A stretch of 64,000 nucleotides of DNA from Siphonodentalium dalli (Eukaryota > Mollusca > Scaphopoda > Gadilida > Siphonodentaliidae): positions 41,957,549 through 42,021,548 of the forward strand of contig CP136067.1 in the NCBI GenBank assembly GCA_032622095.1. The letters run 5' to 3'. The position numbers and the translations under genes are program-made. The notes under the pieces were generated by a model. The model was given only the letters and a program-made list of their open reading frames with translations, was not told where the DNA came from and did no database searches. The number at the start of each line of letters is the position of its first letter. The first letter of the stretch is position 1. Positions 9,632 to 24,546 of the stretch are shown in pieces.

Positions 9632-12520
9632 TGTGGTGTTTATTTATTATGCATACCTCACTATGATCCATTAGGAACAATTCCAATGGAAATGAGCACC
9701 CACATTGTTTCTATTGTAACTATTAGGAAATGCTGCAGTACAGTCGGATATTGACTAAACTCGCATAGTGCTGTATAGTTCCCATGATGCTGCCATACAC
9801 TAACATAATTTAAAAAAACCCAGATATTTAGTAACAAATTTCGCCAAAGTGGAAACATGTTATATACATATAGAACCATTCGAACGGTGGGGAAATGCTG
9901 CCCAGACAAAACGTACATAAATCTCATTTATTATCTGGTAAAATACACGTTGAATTGGAATATGGCATTACTGATATGTGGGCTCTTTTACTATCGCTTT
10001 ACTTTTCTCGATAACAGCACATGAGTCGGCGAAACTCGTGTGCTGTATGTAATTAGACATGACTTGTAGGGGAACATTATGTTTTTGTTATGAATAATGT
10101 GTTTAAGGTGTGGGGTTAAATTGTGTGTAATAAATAAAGAACCACAGAAGTGGTTTAGTTTTTTAACGCATTTTTCCATTGAGGCGTAATTGTGAAGAAA
10201 TGTAGGGAGTTAGAATTATTCAACGAAAAAGCACGCTATCGCTTTAGGTTACACTTGTGTAAATACGGTTCGGAGTGACATCTAGCGGATGCGGGAGGAA
10301 TATATAGGAGATAATAAAATAGACACTGGGCCCAGATTGGTCAAAAGCCTTGTGTGCTCTTTTGCATAACAATATCATCACACCTCTTCACTATGATTTC
10401 CCATAGGTAAAATAGCCATTGGCACATGTCTTAACCCTTTGTAGTAAAGTTTGAATTTTGTGGTGTGGTCTATAATATGACATTATCAGTATACATGCAG
10501 TATACGCTAAAACGTTTGCAATGAGGCCTATGGACAACATTTACACAAGTGTAACCTATACAACGAGAGAGGCCATGGATGGGCGCGCAATGCCCAAATC
10601 ACACACAGTAATTGTGCACTGATTGAGTTTAACCGCGGATACAATGTGAATATAAAACACAGGCTGTGTACTGACCACTAAAAGATTGCACCAAAGTTCA
10701 CTCACATGGTTGGAGGCTAAGCGTGTACAGGTCTGGTGTTGTTGGTATACACATAATATGATTTGTGGGGACCTCTTTTTAGTAATAATACCTAAACTCT
10801 CAATAAAATTTGAAACATGATGACAGTGGAATTTTTTATAGGATTTTCAAAATCCTAAAATGTATAGAAATCTAAATTATTGAAGTGAAGTAAACTAAAG
10901 TATTTGAATATGTTAATTATTTACTCACACCATGTCCATCCGGTGGTCGGTGTTTGTGATGTTGATCTAGCTGTAACCAAAAAGAGAGATATATGTAGTA
11001 TTGTTTGTTAAAAGTTTCTGTTTATTCAAACCGAAATACTTCAATTAATTAAAGTGTTTGACACCTTAGTTCAGCATGTAGGATGTGCCAATTATTCCAG
11101 TAGCTGGGACGATAAGGAATGAGGAATGTTTAAATAATTAAGTAGATGCAGTTCAACCCGGAGAGCCATAAGAAGTTTCGGATCAATATGATGAAACAGT
11201 TTGGCTCTAAGCCATGCAAAGAGAACAAAATTCAAGATGACACCAAGTACAATGAATAATATCCATATGCTGAATGACCACATAGCTAGGTACCAACTGA
11301 CCAAAATGTGATCTGCCTCATATCGCAGTGATAACGCTGGAACATCATTATTGGATATATCTCGGGTTGAAATGAGGAACCATGATAACAGTGGATTTGT
11401 TTACAGGATTTTCGAAATTCTAAAAAGTATAGAAACTAATTATTGAAGTGAAGTAAAATAAAGTATTTGAATATGTTAATTATTTACTCACACCATGTCC
11501 ATCCGGTGGTCGGTGTTTGTGATGTTGGGCTAGCTGTACACAAAAAGAGAGATACATGTGTAGTGTATTATTGTTTGTAAAACGTTTCTGGTTATTCAAA
11601 CCGAAATACTTCAATTAATTAACATGTTTGACACCTTAGTTCAGCATGTGGGGGGGTACCAATTATTCCAGTAACTGGGACGATAAGGAATTCGGAATAT
11701 TGAAATACTTAAGTACATGCAGTTCAACCCGGAGAGCCATAAGAAGTTTCGGATCAATATGATGAAACAGTTTGGCTGTATGCCATGCAAAGAGAACAAA
11801 ATTCAAGATGACACCAAGTACAATGAATAATATCCATATGCTGAATGACCACATAGCTAGGTACCAACTGACCAAAATGTGATCTGCCTCATATCGCAGT
11901 GATAACGCTGGAACATCATTATTGGATATCTCTCGGGTTGAAATGAGGAACCATGATAACAGTGGATTTGTTTACAGGATTTTCGAAATTCTAAAAAGTA
12001 TAGAAACTAATTATTGAAGTGAAGTAAAATAAAGTATTTGAATATGTTAATTATTTACTCACACCATGTCCATCCGGTGGTCGGTGTTCGTGATGTTGAG
12101 CTAGCTGTAAACAAAAAGAGAGATACTGTGTAGTGTCTTATTGTTTCTAAAACGTTTCTGGTTATTCAAACCGAAATACTTCAATTAATTAACGTTTTTG
12201 ACACCTTAGTTCAGCAAGTGGGGGGTGCCAATTATTCCAGTAACTGGGAGATAAGGAATTCGAAATATTGAAATATTTAAGTACATGCAGTTCAACCCGG
12301 TGAGCCGTAATAAGTTTGGGCTAAATATGATGAAACAGTTTGGCTGTATGCCATGCAAAGAGAACAAAATCAAGATGACACCAAATACAATGAATAATTT
12401 CCATATACTAAATGACCACATAGCTAGGTACCAACTGACCAAAATGTGATCTGCCTCATATCGCAGTGATAATACTGGAACATCATTATTGGATATCTCT
12501 CGGGCTGAAATGAGGAACCA
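9632..12520. repeat. Macrosatellite unit 2 (2,889 bp, three A monomers)
   Basis: One B segment is followed by three A monomers with mini-exon-like blocks at 10929, 11492 and 12063. The first two A monomers keep the 70-residue membrane-segment frame (11092-11304 and 11663-11875). The third has the shifted 78-residue version (12206-12442) caused by AAAATCAAG in place of AAAATTCAAG. The second monomer is a mosaic: its left part resembles the usual second monomer and its right part the first. Confidence 0.95.
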
Positions 12521-14692
12521 TGTGGTGTTTACTTATTATGCATACCTCACTATGATCCATTAGGAACAATTACAATGGAAATGAGCACCCACATTGTTTC
12601 TATTGTAACTATTAGGAAATGCTGCAGTACAGTCGGAAATTGACTAAACTCGCATAGTGCTGTATAGTTCCCATGATGCTGCCATACACTGACATAATTT
12701 TTTTAAACCCACATATTTAGTAACAAATTTCGCCAAAGTGGAAACATGTTATATACATATAGAACCATTAGAACGGTGGGGAAATGCTGCCCAGACAAAA
12801 CGTACATAAATCTCAGTTATTATCTGGTAAAATACACGTTGAAGTGGAACATGGCATTACTGATATGTGGGCTCTTTTACTATCGCTTTACTTTTCTCGA
12901 TAACAGCACATGAGTCGGCGAAACTCGTGTGCTGTATGTAATTAGACATGACTTGTAGGGGAAAATTATGTTTTTGTTATGAATAATGTGTTTAAGGGGT
13001 GGGGTTAAATTGTGTGTAATAAATAAAAGAACCACAGAAGTGGTTTAGTTTTTTAACACATTTTTCCATTGAGGGGTAATTGTGAAGAAATATAGGGAGT
13101 TAGAATTGTTCAACGAAAAAGTACGCTATCGCTTTAGGTTACACTTGTGTAAATACGGTTCGGAGTGACATCTAGCGGATGCGGGAGGAATATATAGGAG
13201 ATAATAAAATAGACACTGGGCCCAGATTGGTCAAAAGCATTGTGTGCTCTTTTGCATAACAATATCATCACACCTCTTCACTATGATTTCCCATAGGTAA
13301 AATAGCCATTGGCACATGTCTTAACCCTTTGTAGTAAAGTTTGAATTTTGTGGTGTGGTCTATAATATGACATTAACAGTATACATGCAGTATACGCTAA
13401 AACGTTTGCAATGAGGCCTATGGACAACATTTACACAAGTGTAACCTATACAACGAGAGAGGCCATGGATGGGCGCGCAATGCCCAATACACACACAGTA
13501 ATTGTGCACTGATTGAGTTTAACCGCGGATACAATGTGAATATAAAACACAGGCTGTGTACTGACCACTAAAAGATTGCACCAAAGTTCACTCACATGGT
13601 TGGAGGCTAAGCGTGTACAGGTCTGGTGGTGTTGGTATATACATAATATGATTTGTGGGGACCTCTTTTTAGTAATAATACCTAAACTCTCAATAAAATT
13701 TGAAACATGATGACAGTGGAATTTTTTATAGGATTTTCGAAATCCTAAAATGTATAGAAATCTAAATTATTGAAGTGAAGTAAACTAAAGTATTTGAATA
13801 TGTTAATTATTTACTCACACCATGTCCATCCGGTGGTCGGTGTTTGTGATGTTGATCTAGCTGTAACCAAAAAGAGAGATATATGTAGTATTGTTTGTTA
13901 AAAGTTTCTGTTTATTCAAACCGAAATACTTCAATTAATTAACGTGTTTGACACCTTAGTTCAGCATGTGGGATGTGCCAATTATTCCAGTAACTGGGAC
14001 GAAAAGGAATGAGGAATGTTTAAATAATTAAGTAGATGCAGTTCAACCCGGAGAGCCATAAGAAGTTTCGGATCAATATGATGAAACAGTTTGGCTCTAA
14101 GCCATGCAAAGAGAACAAAATTCAAGATGACACCAAGTACAATGAATAATATCCATATGCTGAATGACAGTAATCACTAATTATTGAAGTGAAGTAAAAT
14201 AAAGTATTTGAATATGTTAATTATTTACTCACACCATGTCCATCCGGTGGTCGGTGTTTGTGATGTTGGGCTAGCTGTACACAAAAAGAGAGATACATGT
14301 GTAGTGTATTATTGTTTGTAAAACGTTTCTGGTTATTCAAACCGAAATACTTCAATTAATTAATATGTTTGACACCTTAGTTCAGCATGTGGGGGGTACC
14401 AATTATTCCAGTAACTGCGACGATAAGGAATTCGGAATATTGAAATACTTAAGTACATGCAGTTCAACCCGGAGAGCCATAATAAGTTTGGGTTCAATAT
14501 GATGAAACAGTTTGGCTGTATGCCATGCTAAGAGACCAAAATCAAGATGACACCAAATACAATGAATAATTTCGATATACTAAATGACCACATAGCTAGG
14601 TACCAACTGACCAAAATGTGATCTGCTTCATATCGCAGTGATAATACTGGAACATCATTATTGGATATCTCTCGGGCTGAAATGAGGAACCA
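12521..14692. repeat. Macrosatellite unit 3 (2,172 bp, deleted)
   Basis: One B segment is followed by two A monomers. The first is truncated at about 14168, where CTGAATGAC is followed by AGTAATCAC and then ATTATTGAAG, removing the rest of the monomer. Mini-exon-like blocks are at 13819-13860 and 14233-14274. No membrane-segment frame survives at full length in the first monomer. Confidence 0.92.
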
Positions 14693-17581
14693 TGTGGTGT
14701 TTAGTTATTATGCATACCTCACTATGATCCATTAGGAACAATTACAATGGAAATGAGCACCCACATTGTTTCTATTGTAACTATTAGGAAATGCTGCAGT
14801 ACAGTCGGAAATTGACTAAACTCGCATAGTGCTGTATAGTTCCCATGATGCTGCCATACACTAACATAATTTTAAAAAACCCAGATATTTAGTAACAAAT
14901 TTCGCCAAAGTGGAAACATGTTATATACATATAGAACCATTAGAACGGTGGGGAAATGCTGCCCGGACAAAACGTACATAAATCTCAGTTATTATCTGGT
15001 AAAATACACGTTGAAGTGGAATATGGCATTACTGATATGTGGGCTCTTTTACTATCGCTTTACTTTTCTCGATAACAGCACATGAGTCGGCGAAACTCGT
15101 GTGCTGTATGTAATTAGACATGACTTGTATGGGAACATTATGTTTTTTTTATGAATAATGTGTTAAAGGGGTGGGGTTAAATTGTGTGTAATAAATAAAG
15201 AACCACAGAAGTGGTTTAGTTTTTTAACACATTTTTCCATTGAGTGGTAATTGTGAAGAAATGTAGGGAGTTAGAATTATTCAACGAAAAGGCACGCTAT
15301 CGCTTTAGGTTACACTTCTGTAAATACGGTTCTGAGTGACATCTAACGGATGCGGGAGGAATATATAGGAGATAATAAAATAGAAACTGGGCCCAGATTG
15401 GTCAAAAGCCTTGTGTGCTCTTTTGCATAACAATATCATCACACCTCTTCACTATGATTTCCCATAGGTAAAATAGCCATTGGCACAGGTCTTAACCCTT
15501 TGTAGTAAAGTTTGAATTTTGTGGTGTGGTCTATAATATGACTTTAACAGTATACATGCAGTATACGCTAAAACGTTTGCAATGAGGCCTATGGAAAACA
15601 TTTACACAAGTGTAACCTATACAACGAGAGAGGCCATGGATGGGCGCGCAATGCACAATACACACACAGTAATTGTGCACTGATTGAGTTTAACCGCGGA
15701 TACAAAGTAAATATAAAACACAGGCTGTGTACTGACCACCAAAAGATTGCACCAAAGTTCACTCACATGGTTGGAGGCTAAGCATGTACAGGTCTGGTGT
15801 TGTTGGTATAAACATAATATGATTTGTGGGGACCTCTTTTTAGTAATAATACCTAAACGCTCAATAAAATTTGAAACATGATGACAGTGGAATTTTTTAT
15901 AGGATTTTCGAAATCCTAAAATGTATAGAAATATACATTATTGAAGGAAGTAAACTACAGTATTTGAATATGTTAATTATTTACTCACACCATGTCCATC
16001 CGGTGGTCGGTGTTGTTTGTGATGTTGATCTAGCTGTAAACAAAAAGAGAGATACATGTATTATTGTTTGTTAAAAGTTTCTGTTTATTCAAACCGAAAT
16101 ACTTCAATCAATTAACGTGTTTGACACCTTGGTTCAGCATGTAGGATGTGCCAATTATTCCAGTAACTGGGACGATAAGGAATGAGGAATGTTGAAATAA
16201 TTCAGTAGATGCAGTTCAACCCGGAGAGCCATAAGAGTTTCGGATCAATATGATGAAACAGTTGGGCTGTATGCCATGCAAAGAGAACAAAATTCAAGAT
16301 GACACCAAATACAATGAATAATATCCATATAATGCTGAATGACCACATAGCTAGGTACCAACTGACCAAAATGTGATCTGCCCCATATCGCAGTGATAAC
16401 GCTGGAACATCATTATTGGATATATCTCGGGTTGAAATGAGGAACCATGATAACAGTGGATTTGTTTACGGATTTTCGAAATTCTAAAAAGTATAGAAAC
16501 TAGTTATTGAAGTGAAGTAAAATAAAGTATTTGAATATGTTAATTATTTACTCACACCATGCCCATCCGGTGGTCGGTGTTTGTGATGTTGAGCTAGCTG
16601 TAAACAAAAAGAGAGATACATGTGTAGTGTATTATTTGTAAAACGTTTCTGGTTATTCAAATCGAAATACTTCAATTAATTAACGTTTTTCACACCTTAG
16701 TTCAGCATGTGGTGGTGCCAATTGTTCCAGTAACTGGTACGATAAGGAGTTCTCTGATTATTGAAATATTTAAGTACATGCAGTTCAACCCGGAGAGCCG
16801 TAATAAGTTTGGGTTCAATAGGATGAAACAGTTTGGCTGTATACCATGCAACGAGAACAAAATTCAAGATGACACCAAGTACAATGAATAATATCCATAT
16901 GCTGAATGACCACATAGCTAGGTACCAACTGACCAAAATGTGATCTGCCTCATATCGCAGTGATAACGCTGGAACATCATTATTGGATATCTCTCGGGTT
17001 GAAATGAGGAACCATGATAACAGTGGATTTGTTTACAGGATTTTCGAAATTCTAAAAAGTATAGAAACTAATTATTGAAGTGAAGTAAAATAAAGTATTT
17101 GAATATGTTAATTATTTACTCACACCATGTCCCTCCGGTGGTCGGTGTTTGTGATGTTGAGCTAGCTGTAAACAAAAAGAGAGATACATGTGTAGTGTAT
17201 TATTGTTTGTAAAACGTTTCCGGTTATTCAAACCGAAATACTTCAATTAATTAACATGTTTGACACCTTAGTTCAGCATGTGGGGGTGCCAATTATTCCA
17301 GTAACTGGGACGATAAGGAATTCGGAATATTGAAATACTTAAGTACATGCAGTTCAACCCGGAGAGCCATAATAAGTTTGGGTTCAATATGATGAAACAG
17401 TTTGGCTGTATGCCATGCTAAGAGACCAAAATCAAGATGACACCAAATACAATGAATAATTTCCATATACTAAATGACCACATAGCTAGGTACCAACTGA
17501 CCAAAATGTGATCTGCTTCATATCGCAGTGATAACGCTGGAACATCATTATTGGATATATCTCGGGCTGAAATGAGGAACC
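14693..17581. repeat. Macrosatellite unit 4 (2,889 bp, three A monomers)
   Basis: One B segment is followed by three A monomers with blocks at 15989 (45 nt), 16556 and 17124. The first monomer lost one base in the membrane-segment region (ATAAGAGTTTCGG for ATAAGAAGTTTCGG near 16230) and carries a 2-bp insertion near 16331. The second keeps a 79-residue frame (16697-16936). The third has a frame (17418-17633) running upstream through ISARDISNNDVPALSLRYEA. Confidence 0.95.
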
Positions 17582-19902
17582 ATGTTTTTTTTTTTGTTAT
17601 TATGCATACCTCACTATGATCCATTAGGAACAATTACAATGGAAATGAGCACCCACATTGTTTCTATTGTAACTATTAGGAAATGCTGCAGTACAGTCGG
17701 AAATTGACTAAACTCGCATAGTGCTGTATAGTTCCCATGATGCTGCCATACACTAACATAATTTTAAAAAACCCAGATATTTAGTAACAAATTTCGCCAA
17801 AGTGGAAACATGTTATATACATATAGAACCATTAGAACGGTGGGGAAATGCTGCCCAGACAAAACGTACATAAATCTCAGTTATTATCTGGTAAAATACA
17901 CGTGGAAGTGGAACATGGCATTACTGATATGTGGGCTCTTTTACTATCGCTTTACTTTTCTCGATAACAGCACATGAGTCGGCGAAACTCGTGTGCTGTA
18001 TGTAATTAGACATGACTTGTAGGGGAACATTATGTTTTTGTTATGAATAATGTGTTTAAGGGGTGGGGTTAAATTGTGTGTAATAAATAAAGAACCACAG
18101 AAGTGGTTTAGTTTTTTAACGCATTTTTCCATTGAGGCGTAATTGTGAAGAAATGTAGGGAGTTAGAATTATTCAACGAAAAAGCACGCTATCGCTTTAG
18201 GTTACACTTGTGTAAATACGGTTCGGAGTGACATCTAGCGGATGCGGGAGGAATATATAGGAGATAATAAAATAGACACTGGGCCCAGATTGGTCAAAAG
18301 CCTTGTGTGCTCTTTTGCATAACAATATCATCACACCTCTTCACTATGATTTCCCATAGGTAAAATAGCCATTGGCACATGTCTTAACCCTTTGTGGTAA
18401 AGTTTGAATTTTGTGGTGTGGTCTATAATATGACATTATCAGTATACATGCAGTATACGATAAAACGTTTGCAATGAGGCCTATGGACAACATTTACACA
18501 AGTGTAACCTATACAACGAGAGAGGCCATGGATGGGCGCGCAATGCCCAAATCACACACAGTAATTGTGCACTGATTGAGTTTAACCGCGGATACAATGT
18601 GAATATAAAACACAGGCTGTGTACTGACCACTAAAAGATTGCACCAAAGTTCACTCACATGGTTGGAGGCTAAGCGTGTACAGGTCTGGTGTTGTTGGTA
18701 TACACATAATATGATTTGTGGGGACCTCTTTTTAGTAATAATACCTAAACTCTCAATAAAATTTGAAACATGATGACAGTGGAATTTTTTATAGGATTTT
18801 CGAAATCCTAAAATGTATAGAAATCTAAATTATTGAAGTGAAGTAAACTAAAGTATTTGAATATGTTAATTATTTACTCACACCATGTCCATCCGGTGGT
18901 CGGTGTTTGTGATGTTGATCTAGCTGTAACCAAAAAGAGAGATATATGTAGTATTGTTTGTTAAAAGTTTATGTTTATTCAAACCGAAATACTTCAATTA
19001 ATTAACGTGTTTGACACCTTAGTTCAGCATGTAGGATGTGCCAATTATTCCAGTAACTGGGACGATAAGGAATGAGGAATGTTTAAATAATTAAGTAGAT
19101 GCAGTTCAACGCGGAGAGCCATAATCAGTTTCGGATCAATATGATGAAACAGTTTGGCTCTAAGCCATGCAAAGAGAACAAAATTCAAGATGACACCAAG
19201 TACAATGAATAATATCCATATGCTGAATGACCACATAGCTAGGTACCAACTGACCAAAATGTGATCTGCCTCATATCGCAGTGATAACGCTGGAACATCA
19301 TTATTGGATATCTCTCGGGTTGAAATGAGGAACCATGATAACAGTGGATTTGTTTACAGGATTTTCGAAATTCTAAAAAGTATAGAAACTAATTATTGAA
19401 GTGAAGTAAAATAAGGTATTTGAATATGTTAATTATTTACTCACACCATGTCCATCCGGTGGTCGGTGTTTGTGATGTTGGGCTAGCTGTACACAAAAAG
19501 AGAGATACATGTGTAGCGTATTATTGTTTGTAAAACGTTTCTGGTTATTCAAACCGAAATACTTCAATTAATTAACATGTTTGACACCTTAGTTCAGCAT
19601 GTGGGGGGTACCAATTATTCCAGTAACTGGGACGATAAGGAATTCGGAATATTGAAATACTTAAGTACATGCAGTTCAACCCGGAGAGCCATAATAAGTT
19701 TGGGTTCAATATGATGAAACAGTTTGGCTGTATGCCATGCTAAGAGACCAAAATCAAGATGACACCAAATACAATGAATAATTTCCATATACTAAATGAC
19801 CACATAGCTAGGTACCAACTGACCAAAATGTGATCTGCTTCATATCGCAGTGATAATACTGGAACATCATTATTGGATATCTCTTGGGCTGAAATGAGGA
19901 AC
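17582..19902. repeat. Macrosatellite unit 5 (2,321 bp)
   Basis: A standard unit: one B and two A monomers, with mini-exon-like blocks at 18882 and 19445 and a membrane-segment frame at 19045-19257. It is unusual at the B start, where GTGGTGTTTAG is replaced by a run of T (17585-17596). Confidence 0.96.
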
Positions 19903-22222
19903 CATGTGGTGTTTAGTTATTATGCATACCTCACTATGATCCATTAGGAACAATTACAATGGAAATGAGCACCCACGTTGTTTCTATTGTAACTATTAGG
20001 AAATGCTGCAGTACAGTCGGAAATTGACTAAACTCGCATAGTGCTGTATAGTTCCCATGATGCTGCCATACACTAACATAATTTTAAAAAACCCAGATAT
20101 TTAGTAACAAATTTCGCCAAAGTGGAAACATGTTATATACATATAGAACCATTAGAACGGTGGGGAAATGTTGCCCAGACAAAACGTACATAAATCTCAG
20201 TTATTATCTGGTAAAATACACGTTAGATTGGAATATGGCATTACTGATATGTGGGCTCTTTTACTATCGCTTTACTTTTCTCGATAACAGCACATGAGTT
20301 GGCGAAACTCGTGTGCTGTATGTAATTAGACATGACTTGTAGGGGAACATTATGTTTTTGTTATGAATAATGTGTTTAAGGGGTGGGGTTAAATTGTGTG
20401 TAATAAATAAAGAACCACAGAAGTGGTTTAGTTTTTTAACACATTTTTCCATTGAGGCGTAATTGTGAAGAAATGTAGGGAGTTAGAATTATTCAACGAA
20501 AAGGCACGCTATCGCTTTAGGTTACACTTGTGTAAATACGGTTCGGAGTGACATCTAGCGGATGCGGGAGGAATATATAGGAGATAATAAAATAGACACT
20601 GGGCCCAGATTGGTCAAAAGCCTTGTATGCTGTTTGGCATAACAATATCATCACACCTCTTCACTATGATTTCCCATAGGTCAAATAGCCATTGGCACAT
20701 GTCTTAACCATTTGTAGTAAAGTTTGAATTTTGTGGTGTGGTCTATAATATGACATTAACAGTATACATGCAGTATACGCTAAAACGTTTGCAATGAGGC
20801 CTATGGACAACATTTACACAAGTGTAACCTATACAACGAGAGAGGCCATGGATGGGCGCGCAATGCCCAATACACACACAGTAATTGTGCACTGATTGAG
20901 TTTAACCGCGGATACAATGTGAATATAAAACACAGGTTGTGTAATGACCACTAAAAGATTGCACCAAAGTTCACTCACATGGTTGGAGGCTAAGCGTGTA
21001 CAGGTCTGGTGTTGTTGGTATATACATAATATGATTTGTGGGCACCTCTTTTTAGTAATAATACCTAAACTCTCAATCAAATTTGAAACATGATGACAGT
21101 GGAATTTTTTATAGGATTTTCGAAATCCTAAAATGTATAGAAATCTAAATTATTGAAGTGAAGTAAACTAAAGTATTTGAATATGTTAATTATTTACTCA
21201 CACCATGTCCATCCGGTGGTCGGTGTTTGTGATGTTGATCTAGCTGTAACCAAAAAGAGAGATATATGTAGTATTGTTTGTTAAAAGTTTCTGTTTATTC
21301 AAACCGAAATACTTCAATTAATTAACGTGTTTGACACCTTAGTTCAGCACGTAGGATGTGCCAATTATTCCAGTAACTGGGACGATAAGGAATGAGGAAT
21401 GTTTAAATAATTAAGTAGATGCAGTTCAATCCGGAGAGCCATAAGAAGTTTCGGATCAATATGATGAAACAGTTTGGCTCTAAGCCATGCAAAGAGAACA
21501 AAATTCAAGATGACACCAAATACAATGAATAATATCCATATGCTGAATGACCACATAGCTAGGTACCAACTGACCAAAATGTGATCTGCCTCATATCGCA
21601 GTGGTAACGCTGGAACATCATTATTGGATATCTCTCGGGTTGAAATGAGGAACCATGATAACAGTGGATTTGTTTACAGGATTTTCGAAATTCTAAAAAG
21701 TATAGAAACTAATTATTGAAGTGAAGTAAAATAAAGTATTTGAATATGTTAATTATTTACTCACACCATGTCCATCCGGTGGTCGGTGTTTGTGATGTTG
21801 GGCTAGCTGTACACAAAAAGAGAGATACATGTGTAGTGTATTATTGTTTGTAAAACGTTTCTGGTTATTCAAACCGAAATACTTCAATTAATTAACATGT
21901 TTGACACCTTAGTTCAGCATGTGGGGGGTACCAATTATTCCAGTAACTGGGACGATAAGGAATTCGGAATATTGAAATACTTAAGTACAAGCAGTTCAAC
22001 CCGGAGAGCCATAATAAGTTTGGGTTCAATATGATGAAACAGTTTGGCTGTATGCCATGCTAAGAGACAAATCAAGATGACACCAAATACAATGAATAAT
22101 TTCCATATACTAAATGACCAAATAGCTAGGTACCAACTGACCAAAATGTGATCTGCTTCATATCGCAGTGATAATACTGGAACATCATTATTGGATATCT
22201 CTCGGGCTGAAATGAGGAACCA
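19903..22222. repeat. Macrosatellite unit 6 (2,320 bp)
   Basis: A standard unit: one B and two A monomers, with blocks at 21202 and 21765 and a membrane-segment frame at 21365-21577. The second monomer has a small deletion (AGACAAATC, near 22066) that shifts the frame of its copy. The B segment holds the conserved stem-loop at 20287-20319. Confidence 0.96.
20287..20319. other. Conserved stem-loop in the B segment (representative copy)
   Basis: ACAGCACATGAGT, a 7-nt loop (TGGCGAA here, CGGCGAA elsewhere) and ACTCGTGTGCTGT form a 13-bp stem with one G-T type pair. The same hairpin is in every complete B segment, for example 17967-17999. Copies in units 1 and 9 have one broken pair. It lies inside a minus-strand 62-residue open frame that recurs (9991-10179, 17944-18132, 20264-20452, 24906-25094, 27224-27412, 29544-29732). 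No function is known. Confidence 0.6.
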
Positions 22223-24546
22223 TGTGGTGTTTAGTTATTATGCATACCTCACTATGATCCATTAGGAACAATTACAATGGAAATGAGCACCCACATTGTT
22301 TCTATTGTAACTATTAGGAAATGCTGCAGTACAGTCGGAAATTGACTAAACTCGCATAGTGCTGTATAGTTCCCATGATGCTGCCATACAGTAACATAAT
22401 TTAAAAAACCCCAGATATTTAGTAACAAATTTCGCCAAAGTGGAAACATGTTATATACATATAGAACCATTAGAACGGTGGGGAAATGCTGCCCGGACAA
22501 AACGTACATAAATCTCAGTTATTATCTGGTAAAATACACGTTGAAGTGGAATATGGCATTACTGATATGTGGGCTCTTTTACTATCGCTTTACTTTTCTC
22601 GATAACAGCACATGAGTCGGCGAAACTCGTGTGCTGTATGTAATTAGACATGACTTGTAGGGGAACATTATGTTTTTGTTATGAATAATGTGTTTAAGGG
22701 GTGGGGTTAAATTGTGTGTAATAAATAAAAGAACCACAGAAGTGGTTTAGTTTTTTAACACATTTTTCCATTGAGGCGTAATTGTGAAGAAATGTAGGGA
22801 GTTAGAATTATTCAACGAAAAAGCACGCTATCGCTTTAGGTTACACTTGTGTAAATACGGTTCGGAGTGACATCTAGCGGATGCGGGAGGAATATATAGG
22901 AGATAATAAAATAGACACTGGGCCCAGATTGGTCAAAAGCCTTGTGTGCTCTTTTGCATAACAATATCATCACACCTCTTCACTGTGATTTCCCATAGGT
23001 AAAATAGCCATTGGCACATGTCTTATCCCTTTGTAGTAAAGTTTGAATTTTGTGGTGTGGTCTATAATATGACATTAACAGTATACATGCAGTATACGCT
23101 AAAACGTTTGCAATGAGGCCTATGGACAACATTTACACAAGTGTAACCTATACAACGAGAGAGGCCATGGATGGACGCGCAATGCCCAATACACACACAG
23201 TAATTGTGCACTGATTGAGTTTAACCGCGGATACAATGTGAATATAAAACACAGGCTGTGTACTGACCACTAAAAGATTGCACCAAAGTTCACTCACATG
23301 GTTGGAGGCTAAGCGTGTACAGGTCTGGTGTTGTTGGTATATACATAATATGATTTGTGGGGACCTCTTTTTAGTAATAATACCTAAACTCTCAATAAAA
23401 TTTGAAACATGATCACAGTAAATCTTTTTATAGGATTTTCGAAATCCTAAAATGTATAGAAATCTAAATTATTGAAGTGAAGTAAACTAAAGTATTTGAA
23501 TATGTTAATTATTTACTCACACCATGTCCATCCGGTGGTCGGTGTTGTTTGTGATGTTGATCTAGCTGTAAACAAAAAGAGAGATACATGTAGTATTGTT
23601 TTTTAAACGTTTCTGGTTATTCAAACCGAAATACTTCAATTAATTAACGTGTTTGACACCTTATTTCAGCATGTAGGATGTGCCAATTATTCCAGTAACT
23701 GGGACGACAAGGAATGAGGAATGTTTAAATAATTAAGTAGATGCAGTTCAACCCGGAGAGCCATAAGAAGTTTCGGATCAATATGATGAAACAGTTTGGC
23801 TCTAAGCCATGCAAAGAGAACAAAATTCAAGATGACACCAAGTACAATGAATAATATCCATATGCTGAATGACCACATAGCTAGGTACCAACTGACCAAC
23901 ATGTGATCTGCCTCATATCGCAGTGATAACGCTGGAACATCATTATTGGATATCTCTCGGGTTGAAATGAGGAACCATGATAACAGTGGATTTGTTTACA
24001 GGATTTTCGAAATTCTAAAAAGTATAGAAACTAATTATTGAAGTGAAGTAAAATAAAGTATTTGAATATGTTAATTATTTACTCACACCATGTCCATCCG
24101 GTGGTCGGTGTTTGTGATGTTGGGCTAGCTGTACACAAAAAGAGAGATACATGTGTAGTGTATTATTGTTTGTAAAACGTTTCTGGTTATTCAAACCGAA
24201 ATACTTCAATTAATTAACATGTTTGACACCTTAGTTCAGCATGTGGGGGGTACCAATTATTCCAGTAACTGGGACGATAAGGAATTCGGAATATTGAAAT
24301 ACTTAAGTACATGCAGTTCAACCCGGAGAGCCATAATAAGTTTGGGTTCAATAGGATGAAACAGTTTGGCTGTATGCCGTGCAAAGAGAACAAAATCAAG
24401 ATGACACAAAATACAATGAATAATTTCCATATACTAAATGACCACATAGCTAGGTACCAACTGACCAAAATGTGATCTGCTTCATATCGCAGTGATAATA
24501 CTGGAACATCATTATTGGATATCTCTCGGGCTGAAATGAGGAACCA
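22223..24546. repeat. Macrosatellite unit 7 (2,324 bp)
   Basis: A standard unit: one B and two A monomers, with blocks at 23521 (45-nt form) and 24087. The first A monomer resembles the first monomers of units 1 and 4 in carrying the extra in-frame triplet and in lacking TTTATT (CTGGTTATTC). The membrane-segment frame is at 23687-23902. Confidence 0.96.

Noticed and set aside
9661-9927. Recurring 82-88-residue hydrophobic minus-strand frames at the start of B segments
   Set aside because: They recur only because the array is repeated; several copies are broken by length changes in an A-run, and no phase-compatible splice signals were seen.
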